A stretch of DNA of 64,000 nt from Rhizomys pruinosus (Eukaryota; Chordata; Mammalia; Rodentia; Spalacidae), in the NCBI GenBank assembly GCA_009823505.1, contig VZQC01003076.1, positions 1,367,790-1,431,789 of the forward strand, written 5' to 3'. Within the stretch, counting starts at the first letter, position 1. Every line of letters begins with the position of its first letter. Positions 24,087 to 33,574 of this stretch are shown here, one piece after another. Below the pieces are notes generated by a model that was not told the DNA's origin, made no database searches, and saw nothing but the letters and a program-made list of their open reading frames with translations. A program made the translations under genes and the position numbers.

Positions 24087-24212
24087 ATCCAGGCATTGTG
24101 GGCATGCCTTTAGTTTCAGTACTCAGGAGGCAGAGACAGGAGGATCTCTGGTCTACAAAGCGAGTTTCAGGTTAGCTGGGGCTAAAGGAAGACTCTCAAA
24201 AAGCAAACATTA
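24087..24212 (+). mobile_element. B1 SINE, diverged
   Basis: 'ccaggcattgtgggcatgcc', 'actcaggaggcagagacagg', 'ggatctctggtctacaaagc', 'tagctggggctaaaggaaga' and 'ctctcaaaaagcaaac', with a loss in the middle. Confidence 0.85.
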
Positions 24213-24984
24213 CCCACCCTCCAAATGATCAACGACAAATCCCTAAATAAAACAACAAAAAACAAAAAAATAGAAAAAATCATGCCTTTTATAGTATAAG
24301 GACCATTCTCAGGTTGAAGACCTCCATGCTGACTATGTTTTACTTTGAGGGGACACATAAAAAATATATCATCATTAATAAAATTAGAAGATCCAATGCC
24401 TTTTTCTGATCATAAAGCAAAGCATTGTGGGATAGCAGTCTTTCATATCCATTGATGTAAGCCTCCTTTGCTTTTAAGTAAATAATCTGCATCTTTTGGT
24501 ACTCTTGAGCTAAATGTAGATTTTCTTTTAGTGAATCTTCTTGTAGTGTCTAGAAAACATATACATATACATACATATAATTAAAATCATTCAAATTTGC
24601 TTAAACTTATACACCATTTAGACTATCTAAACTATCCCAATATATAGTGTAGAAAAAATAACAAATTCATGAAGACATGTGCCCTTCAATGCCAATGTTC
24701 TTGGATGTAATAATTTTCCCCTTGGGAAGCTTGGGTCTTTGTTTCTGTTTTGAACATTGGCATGCGACTCATTACTGTACACCTGCTGTTTCTCCCCACT
24801 CTTTTCTTGGAATTCCCTATGTCAGCCTTGATACCAACCAGCCCTGGGAGGCTCTATTTAGTTCAGGAGTCTTTTTCCAGTTCCCCAGACATCTTCTCAT
24901 AAATGTACAAACAGGTAGAAGACTCTTTGGCACTTAGAATTTGGGTGTTGACACTCAGAGAAAATATCCCAAAGCAGGAGGACA
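24213..24984. other. Unique sequence
   Basis: Nothing recognisable except a short TACATA patch near 24550-24585. Confidence 0.4.
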
Positions 24985-25270
24985 GAGGGAAGGGGAAATG
25001 GTAAAGTATTTGCCACACAGGTGGACACACCTGAGTTCAGTCATCAGAATCCAAGTACAAAGCAAGGGTTGATGGTTCACAGTCATAATCCCAGTGCTGG
25101 AGAAATAGGGACAGAAAGGTCTCTGGGACTTGCAGCCTAGCCTAATCAACAGTGAGCCCCAGACCACAGTGAGAGACCCTATCTCAAGAAACACAATCCA
25201 TGGATCCCGGCGAACAATTCCTGATGTTGAACTCTGGCCAACCCAGGTACATGCACACACAGGAAGTGTG
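24985..25270 (+). mobile_element. B4/RSINE-like composite SINE
   Basis: A tRNA-like left part ('cacacctgagttcagtcatc') is followed by a B1-related middle ('cataatcccagtgctggaga', 'gagaccctatctcaag') and a right part ending 'gtacatgcacacacagga'. That order suits the ID-B1 composite families of rodents. Confidence 0.6.
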
Positions 25271-25386
25271 AAAACTGCAAGGGATTCACCATTTGAAAGC
25301 ACCAGAGTTATCAATTGTCAGTGATGGATTTTTAGATGTATTAAAGCATTAAATCTGCTCTGTGAGGAGCTGAGAACTGTACAGTG

Positions 25387-25585
25387 TATAGGGCTTGCAA
25401 GACAGTTCAGTGCATAAGGTGCTCACTACCCAGTCTGTGACCTGAGTTTGAGTTCCAGGACCCAATGGTGGAAGGAGAGAACTGAATCCCACCAGCTGTC
25501 CTCTGACCTCCACATACATGCTGCAGCAAACATGTGCATGTACAAGCACACACACACCAATAATAAAATGCAATAAAAAATTTAA
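25387..25585 (+). mobile_element. B2-superfamily SINE
   Basis: 'gacagttcagtgcataaggt', 'gacctgagtttgagttccag', 'gtggaaggagagaactgaat', 'ctgtcctctgacctccacat', a CA-rich segment and an 'aataaaatgcaataaaaaa' tail. Confidence 0.75.
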
Positions 25586-25708
25586 AAAGAACACTATCTC
25601 TGGATGCTTCAAAAATGATGGAAATGTACCAACAGACTTTAGTATTTTAAATCTAATGGAATGTTAATCTAACCACACCTCATTTGTAAATCTAAATTTT
25701 TAAACTTT

Positions 25709-25930
25709 GGAGGCTGGAGAGATAGCTTAGCAGTTAAAGAGCACTGGCTGCTCTTGCGGAGGAACAGGGATCGAGTTTCAGCACCCACATGGCAGCTAAC
25801 AACTGTCTATAACTATAGCTCCATGGGATCTGATACCTTCTTCTGACTCTGGGCATTGCATGACATGGGTGCACTTACACACATGCAGGTAATACATTCA
25901 TACATAAAATAAATAAATACTTTAAAATTT
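25709..25930 (+). mobile_element. B2/B3 SINE without the 17-bp duplication
   Basis: Head AGGCTGGAGAGATAGCTTAG, single motif 'taactatagctccatggg', and an 'ataaaataaataaatac' tail. Flanks TTTTAAACTTT on both sides (25698-25708 and about 25928-25938) fit a target-site duplication. Confidence 0.85.
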
Positions 25931-25938
25931 TAAACTTT

Positions 25939-26619
25939 ATTAATTATATTATTCATAGTACTGAAAAAGTTGTAAAACTTGAAAACAGATTAACCATGAT
26001 GCTTAAATTACTAGACACAAAAATAATAATTTGAAGTGGTTAAAATATTCCTTTATGAATGGCTCTCTCAAATCAAAATGTATTATAAGTTGCTTAAAAA
26101 TCATACATTGAGACTGTGCATAGAAAGAGTAATTCAGCAGAAAATTGCTTATAGAAATATTTATTTACACACTCAAAGATTTAGTAAGGTCAGTAGACAT
26201 ATTTCTCATGAAAGCCTGGTATCTCCATTGATCCTGAATGACAGATCTGTGCGAAGGTGTCTTGCAGAAAGTCAAAATGATGAACAGATCCACCTCACAT
26301 GACTTTGTCCTAATTCTAGCATAAGAATTCAAAACATTAGGAAGCTATATCTGATAAACTTATCTAAATTTGCATAAATTAACTTTTGTTAGAATGATAA
26401 AAGTTGTGAATATTTATAATTGTTGGAGTCATTTTTTAAGTGATAGCTATAATACTTTTTGGCACTCGAATGCTCATAGAAATCTAACAGTGAATACACA
26501 GGCTTGAAACCCTATTAAACATTCTTAGGTCAGTATAAGGAATATTTTGTTCTAATTGATTGAACACATAAACAATTTTTTATTACTTTTGCAGGGGTTA
26601 TAATGTGTTTATACATGTG
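25939..26619. other. Unique AT-rich sequence
   Basis: An 88-codon open frame at 26036-26302 has no recognisable family, and I see no exon signals around it. Confidence 0.4.
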
Positions 26620-26644
26620 CGAGTGTAGTTGCATGCATTCTGCA

Positions 26645-26678
<34 letters not shown>

Positions 26679-26855
26679 GCTGGCTTTGACCTTTGGGGCT
26701 TCTCCTATTTCTGGGCCCATCTCACCTTAGGAGTGATGGTATAATAGATGCATACTACCATGTCTGACCTATGTCCATAGGTTCTAGGGACCCAAATGTG
26801 GGTCCTGGCTCTTGAGCCTCAGGTACTTTACCTACTGAACTCTCTCCTCAGCCCT
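26620..26855 (-). mobile_element. B4/RSINE-like SINE with (TG)n
   Basis: (TG)n at about 26647-26676 is followed by a diverged body ending in the reverse complement of a SINE head ('ctactgaactctctcctcag'). Same layout as 296-700 and 41229-41602. Confidence 0.6.
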
Positions 26856-27144
26856 AAACACAATATATTTTTTCTTTCACGTTCTAGATGACTACCACAC
26901 ATATTTAAGAAGCATACTGCAAAAGCTTCAGGATGCTCATTAAACAGATTTCATGGAATTCATGAGGAAATAGTTAATTTGTGCTTTGCTCATTGTGTAA
27001 TGCCTAGTTCTCTTTCACAAATGCAGACTTCTAATCTCTGGATCACTTCACTCCTTACAACTTCACATTCCAGAACTAGAGTTGAAAGCAAGCATTCAAA
27101 AGGGACAGCTCTGCCAATGAATCTTTAAGATGTTGTTGTGGAGT

Positions 27145-27592
27145 ACAGAGCTTAGATGGGGGATTTCCCAGGACCACCTGAAGCACAGGTAGGAGCTGGG
27201 CGCTTCAGCCAGGCAGATTGTTTGGTTTGATTCAATCTTCTTGCATGGCTGTGGGGGCAGTGTCGTCCTGCTAGCTGGCATAAAAGGTGGCCCTGGTTTT
27301 GCACGAAGGATGCTTGTACTCATGGATTATCACTTATAGCTAAAAAATGAAAAAAAAAAAAAACAGAGAAAGATGCAGGACAGTTATGGAAGAATACATG
27401 ATCTGGGATGGGGTGGGGGGGGGGGGGGGGGTGAAGGGAAAGGGAAATATGCCTGATCTGAATTGGAAAATGATGTACGAAATACACAAAGCATCAATAA
27501 AAAATTAAAAAAAAAAGGTGGCCCTGTTGCCACTGTGAGACTTGAGTGAACAGAGCTTAGATATGGGATTTCCCAGGACCACCTAAAGCACA
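27145..27592 (+). repeat. L1 5' UTR monomer pair
   Basis: The block 'acagagcttagat(gg/at)ggg' + 'atttcccaggaccacct' + 'aagcaca' occurs at 27145-27187 and 27550-27592. Removing the nested insertion and one copy of its target site leaves a spacing of about 174 bp. Tandem 5' monomers of about 200 bp with promoter activity are known for rodent L1s; here only two are visible. Confidence 0.7.
27296..27512 (+). mobile_element. Nested truncated L1 3' end with 14-bp target-site duplication
   Basis: Flanked by AAAAGGTGGCCCTG at 27282-27295 and 27513-27526. The insert carries the final part of an L1 ('ggatgcttgtactcatggat', A-rich step, 'gagaaagatgcaggacag'), a run of 17 G at 27415-27431, 'aatacacaaagcatcaataa' and an A tail. 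It post-dates the host L1 and interrupts its 5' UTR. Confidence 0.9.
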
Positions 27593-27924
27593 GAGTACCT
27601 GGGCATGGGATAAACAGGCATAACCCGCCCTCCCCCCCCCAAACTGGAATTGCCCAGGGAATGTCCAAGTGGATTCTTTGGAGAACCTTCAGGACAGAAA
27701 GGGAAGAGTGAGTTAGACTCCCAATAGAAAGTCTAAAACTTAGACAAGTCAACACTCCATAAGCAAGGAGAAAAACAAATCAATCAATCAAACAAACAAA
27801 CAATCAAGACATCTGAAGGAGGCAAGCAAAGCAAGCCTCCAATACAGTGAAGAGGCATTTGGGTTTCACATTGGAATACAGGCAAAGAGAAACCCACATG
27901 CCAGGGACATGAAGAAGGGTCAAC

Positions 27925-29003
27925 ATGGGAAAGGTGCAGGATAATTCTACACCAAACTCTACCAACCCTGTGGGAGATTCCTGCAGTGGGATCCCCCTGG
28001 GGATGGCCCAGGACACAGATATTAGAAGAACAATTGTGGACATACTCAAAGAAATCAAAGACTATAAAGAACAAGTCAGAGAACTAAGGACAGAGAATGA
28101 AAAACTCAAGAAGGACCTAGAGAGAGAGAAAATGATGACAAATTCCAGAAGGATGTGGAAACACTGAAAAGATCCCATGTTGAATCAGAAAAGTAAACCA
28201 ACCAGCAAAGCAAAGAGCTACAGGAAGAGATTTTGAAGCTCCAAAAGGAAGTGGAAATACTAAAGAAATTACAAGACAAAATGAAAAAGGAAATTAAACA
28301 CTCATCCAATCAAGAGGAAAGGAATGGAAAAAGCAGAACAAAGAATATCAGACCTGGAAGATAACACAGAACAACTAAAAACCTCAAGTAAAGATTACAA
28401 AAAAATTAAAAATAGACAAAAGTGGAACAACCAGGAACTGTGGGACACTATGAAAAGATCAAACCTCCACATCATAGGAATAGAGGACGGAGAAGAATCC
28501 CAAGAGAATGGCATTGATCAGATCTTCAACAGAATAATAGATGATAATTTCCCCAAACTGGAAAAAGACAAACCAATACAAATACAAGAAGCACATAGAA
28601 CTCCAAACAGACAAGATCAGAAAAGGAGCTCTCCACCAATATCATAGTTAAAATGCTAGACGACCAAAACAAAGACAAAATTCTGAAAGCCATAAGAGAA
28701 AAACAACAAGTTACATATCCAGGGAAACCTATCAGAATTACAACTGACTTCTCAGTGCAAATTATGAAAGCAAGAAGAATGTGGAGCGAAGCATTCCCAG
28801 TGTTAAAGGACTATAGATGCCAACCCAGGTTACTATTCCCAGCAAAAATGTCGCTTATAGTTGAAGGAGAGAGAAACGTCTTCCATGACATAAAAAAGAA
28901 AGAAGAATACATGTCCAGAAAACCAACCCTTCAGAGAATACTTGAAACAATTCAAAGGACAGAACAAAGGAGCAACTATCCCCAGGCATGTAGAAAGAGA
29001 AAT
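27925..29003 (+). pseudogene. L1 ORF1 (RNA-binding chaperone), broken
   Basis: ORF1p normally trimerises and coats L1 RNA in the cytoplasmic ribonucleoprotein. Here the reading shifts at least twice. Frame one (27925-28167) holds MAQDTDIRRTIVDILKEIK and the charged start of the coiled coil. After further coiled-coil sequence containing stops, frame two (28324-28647) holds MEKAEQRISDLEDN, the ELWDTMKRSNLHIIGI block of the RRM and a following linker. Frame three (28653-29003) holds YPGKPIRITTDFS, MKARRMWSEAFPVLK and CQPRLLFPAKMS of the C-terminal domain, ending PTLQRIL. Order and spacing are those of a normal rodent ORF1. The first codon chosen is the earliest Met of the frame; the true start may lie further 5'. 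Confidence 0.9.
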
Positions 29004-29086
29004 TAATAAAAGCATAACTGCAGAAGTAAAAACCTAGACCAAAAACACAAATGGATAATAAGGTCAAATGAAGCAACACACATCTA

Positions 29087-32000
29087 TCAGTTATAACCTT
29101 AAATATTAATGGACTAAACTCCCCAGTCAAAAGACATAGACTGGGAGATTGGATTAGACAACAGAACCCATCTATATGCTGTCTACAAACGCATCTTACC
29201 TTCAAGAATAGGCACCACCTTAAAGTGAAAGGATGGAAAAAAATATTCCAAGCAAATGGTACCAAAATGAAAGCAGGTGTTGCTATTTTAATATCAGACA
29301 AAATAGACTTCAAAGTAAAAGAAATCAGAAGAGACAAAGAAGGCCATTACATTTTTTTTGTCTTTTGTCTTTTGTATTTTTGAGACAGGGTCTCTCTGTA
29401 GCCCCAGCTGTCCTGGAACTCACTCTGTAGACCAGGCTAGCCTTGAACTCACAGAGATCCACCTGCCTCTGCCTCCTGAGTGCTAGGATTAAAGGTGTGA
29501 GTCACCATGCCCGGCTCTTATCCACCATTGTGGGTGCTAGGAATTGAACCCTGGTCCTCTGCAAGAGCAGTCGGTGCTCTTAACCACTGAGCTATCTCTC
29601 CAGCCCTGGCCATTACATTTTTTATCGAAGGAACAATTCACCATGAAGATTTCACAATCATGAACATATATACACCAAACTCTGGTGCACCAAACTTTAT
29701 AAAGACAATTTTCCAGGACCACAAGGCACAGATTAACCCCAGTACACTCATAGTAGGGGATTTCAATACCCCACTGAGCCCTTTGGACAGGTCAACAGGA
29801 CAAAGAATAAACAGAGAGACATCTGAACTGAATGATATGATACACCAAATGGACCTCACAGACATTCATATTCTACCCTAATACGAGAGAATACACTTTC
29901 TACTCAGCACCCCACAGAACATTCACCAAAATTGTCCACAAACTGGGACACAGAAGAAACCTCCACAAATACAAAAAGATTGAAATAATTTCATGCATTC
30001 TATCAGACCACAATGTAATAAAGCTCATTATCAACACCAGGATAAGCCCTACTATATACAAGAACATATGGAGACTAAACAACACACTCCTGAATAATGA
30101 ATGGGTCAAGGAAGAGATAAAGAAAGAAATAAAAACATTCCTGGAACTGAATGACAATGATAATACAACACAACAAAACCTATGGGATACTTAAAAGCAG
30201 TCCTAATAGGTAAGTTTATAGCCCTGGGTGCCTACATTAGAAAAACAGAAAGAGCACAAGGGAATGATCTAACACTACAGCTAAAAACACTTGAGAGACA
30301 AAAACAGATGAACCCTAAACACAACAGACAGGAAGAAATAACAAAAATCAGAAACAATAGAAATCAATGAAGAAATAGAAACCATAAGAAAACAATACAA
30401 AAAAAATCAATGAATCCAAAAGTTGGTTTTTTATTGAGAGAATAAACAAGATAGACAGACCTCTAGCCTAGTTAACCAAAAAAAAAAAAAAAAAAAAAAA
30501 GAAGGAGCAACTCCAAATCAATACAATCCATGATGAAAGAAGAAATATCACAACAGACAATGAAAAGATCCAGACAATCATACGGGAATACTTCAAATAC
30601 CTATACTCTACTAAGTTTGAAAACCTAGAAGAAATGGATGAGTATCTGAAATCCTAGGAATCAGCGAAGCTCAACCAAGAAGAGATCAATAGCTTAAACA
30701 GACCCATAATATATGAAGAAATTGAAGATGTAATAAGAAACCTCCCAACTAAAAAAGCCCAGGCCCAGAGGGTTTCATAGCAGAATTCTATAAAACATTT
30801 CTAAAGGATTTACAACCAATATTACTCAAATTGCTTAGAGGACACAAACAGAGGGAATTCTCCCAAATTCCTTCTATGAAGCCAGGTTCACTCTAATAGC
30901 AAAACCAAGCAAAGATACAACCAAAAAGGAGAACTATAGGCCCATCTCGTTAATGAACACAGATGCAAAAATTCTAAACAGGATACGGGCAAATCGCATA
31001 CAGACCCACATCAGGAAGATCATCCATCGTGACCAAGTTGGATTCATATCAGAGATGCAGGGATGGTTCAACATATGAAAATCAATAAATATCATCAAAT
31101 ATATAAATGGACTGAAAGGCAAAACCCACATGATCATCTCAATTGACGGGAAAAAGCCTTTGACAAAATCCAGCATCACTTCATACTTAATGTCCTAGAG
31201 GGAATTGGATTGGAGGGATCATTCTTCAATGTAATCAAAGCCATATACAGGAAACCCACAGCCAATATCATCCTAAATGTGGAAATGACAGAAACATTTC
31301 CTTTAAAGGTAGGAACTCAGCAAGGCTGCCCCCTGTCGCCACTCCTCTTCAATATAGTGCTTAAAACACTTCCTAGGGCAATAAGGAAAGAAAAGGAAAT
31401 TAAAGGAGTACTAATTGGAAAAGAAGAAGTCAAGCTATCCCTTTTGCTGATGATATGATTGTTTACTAAAGGGATGCTTAAAACTCCACCAGAAAACTCC
31501 TAGAAATGATTAAGAGCTTCAGTAAAGAGGCAGGATACAAAATTAACCTAGAAAAATCAGTAGCCTTTCTTTACACCAATAACAAGCAACTGAAGAAGGA
31601 ATTCAAGGAGACCTCCCCACTCACAATAGCCTCAAAAACAATAAAATACCTAGGGACAAACCTAACCAAAGACACTAAAGATCTCTACAAAAAATTTTAA
31701 ACCCTTGAAGAAGGAAATTGAAGAAGACATCAGAAGATGGAAAAATCTCCCATTCCCATGGATTGGGAAATTAATATGGTAAAATTGTCTATTCTACCCA
31801 AACTCTTGTACAGATTTAATGCAATCCCAATTAAAATCCCCAAGAGTTTATTCACAGGCTTGGAAAAAAGTGCTTAATTTCATTTAGAAAAACAAAATAC
31901 CCTGAATAGCCAAAGCAGCCCTGAGTGAAAAGAGCAATACATGGGGATATCTATACCAGACTTCAAAGTATACTACAGGTCTATAGTCATAAAAACAGCT

Positions 32001-33240
32001 TGGTACTGGCACAAAAACAGACCTGTTGGCCAATGGAACAAAAGTGAAGTTCCAAACTTGAGCACATACAATTTCAGCCACCTCATATTTTACAAGGGCC
32101 CAAGAAGACACAATGGAGGAAAGATAACATCTTCAGCAAGCAGTGTTGGCAAAACTGGATCACTACTTATAGAAGAATGCAATTAAACCCTTCCTGTACA
32201 AAAGTCAACTCCAGATGGATTAAAGACTTCAATGTGAAATCCCAAACTCTGAAGGTGATAGAAGAAAAAGTTGGCAGCAGACTACAAGACATAGGCACAG
32301 TAAAAGACTTCCTAAATCAGACAGCAGCTGTGCAAGAATTAAGGTCCACAATTGACAAATGGGACCTCATTAAACTCAAAAGCTTCTGTACATCAAAAGG
32401 AACAATCAAGGAAGTGAAGAGAAAACCCACAGGGTGGGAGGAAACCACCGCAGATACATCTGACAAAGCATTGATTTCCAAAATATATAAACTACTCAAA
32501 AAACAAAGAAGAAAGAAAGCAAATGACCCACTCAAAAGATGGAGCAAAGAGCTGAACAGGGACTTAACAAGTGAGGAATTAGAGATGGCTGAGAAACATC
32601 TTTAAAAGTTTTCAAAGTCACTATTAAGGAAATGCAACTTAAAACCACTTTACTATATCATCTTACTCCTATAAGACTGGCTAAGATCAAGAAAACAAAT
32701 TATACCAAGTTTTGGAGAGGTTGTGGGGAAAGGGGAACACTCATCCACTGCTGGTGGGAATGTAAACTTGTATAGCCACTATGGAAAGCAGTGTGGAGAC
32801 CCCTTGGAAGACTTGGAATGAACTTGCCACCTGACCCAGCCATACCACTCCTGGGTATGTATCCTCAAGGCTCATCTTACCACAGAGATACATGTACAGC
32901 CATGTTTATTGCAGCTCTCTTCACAATAGGAAGGAGCTGCAACCAACTCAAGTGTCCCTCAACCAATGAGTGGATAGAGAAAATGTGGTACATCTACACA
33001 ATGGAGTTCAATTCAGCGATAAAGAAAAATGACATCATAAACTTTGCAAGTAATTGGATGGAGCTAGAAGATATCATGCTGAGTGAAGTAACACAGTCCC
33101 AGGAAAACAAACGACAAATGGTTTCCCTCTCTTTGGATGCTAGCACCAATTACCTAATTGTACGGCAAACTGAGCAACGTCAATGTGAAAAAAAAAATAA
33201 AAAAATAAAATTTTGTTGCATCAGTCCCAATGTTTTTTAA
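29087..33240 (+). pseudogene. L1 ORF2 (endonuclease / reverse transcriptase), broken
   Basis: ORF2p nicks target DNA and reverse transcribes L1 RNA. The endonuclease begins with the NINGLNSPVKRHRL block at about 29090. At 29183-29194 the expected Glu between CLQ and TH is missing, the place of the catalytic Glu in the family. The metal-site GDFNTP (about 29757) and SDHN (about 30003) are still readable. A B1/B2 unit interrupts the domain at 29358-29607. The reverse transcriptase shows ENYRPISL (about 30928), DQVGFI (about 31030) and [15 protein letters not shown] (about 31312), but one T is missing just before the ADD motif at 31438-31455. A run of 23 A at 30478-30500 also lies inside. The C-terminal part is open at 32791-33240 and reads through the A-rich tail. 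Many stops and shifts; not functional. Confidence 0.93.
29358..29607 (-). mobile_element. B2-head / B1 fused SINE inserted in the L1
   Basis: Read on the minus strand, a B2/B3 head of about 85 bp (tRNA-like start, B box, 'cacccacaatggtgg') is joined directly to a full B1 with an A-rich tail. A single 16-bp target-site duplication (GGCCATTACATTTTTT, 29342-29357 and 29608-29623) encloses both parts, so they appear to have arrived together. The B2 3' half is absent. Confidence 0.85.
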
Positions 33241-33574
33241 TTCCATAATAATAAATGTCTTGTTGATTTACCAAGATATACTGATTCCAAGTCAGTGACC
33301 TTCAGATGTGCAACGAAATTCATTTTAGAAAAGTTAAAATATTTTTTTATTTTAAAAATATTTTTTGCTAACACTGAAAGTTTTATATGTGTTTTGCTTC
33401 ACAACTCTAATTTTAAATTACAATAATATAATATTTAAGAAAAAGAAAGAAGAGGGATGGTCATTTTCACAGAAATATATCTGTGAAGAAATAACGTCAC
33501 CACTATTGGAAGGTGATCAACTCATAAAAGGACAGAAGAGTGGAGATGAGGGGCATAAAAAGACCGATAACAGA
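33211..33574 (+). other. Segment between the L1 tail and the octapeptide array; possible leader
   Basis: No repeat signature. From 33365 an open frame runs without a stop into the 24-bp array. It starts with a hydrophobic stretch (MLTLKVLYVFCFTTLIL) and then a Lys-rich stretch (FKKKKEEGWSF). The hydrophobic start could be a signal-peptide-like leader or chance in AT-rich DNA. Near 33433-33440 'atatttaag' could serve as a weak splice acceptor. Confidence 0.35.

Larger units (their letters stand above)
27100..33210 (+). mobile_element. Near full-length LINE-1, inactive
   Basis: About 6.1 kb with 5' UTR monomer remains (27100-27780), ORF1 (about 27925-29003), ORF2 (about 29087-33240) and an A-rich tail (33188-33210). 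ORF1 shows the coiled coil and the conserved C-terminal block. ORF2 shows endonuclease, reverse transcriptase and the Cys-containing C-terminal region. Frameshifts and stops are spread throughout, so it cannot encode active proteins. Two later insertions sit in it: a truncated L1 at 27296-27512 and a B1/B2 unit at 29358-29607. The tail follows ORF2 almost at once; the roughly 500-bp 3' UTR of the L1 tails at 11460-12073 and 52300-52890 is missing. I found no clear target-site duplication for the whole element. Confidence 0.95.
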
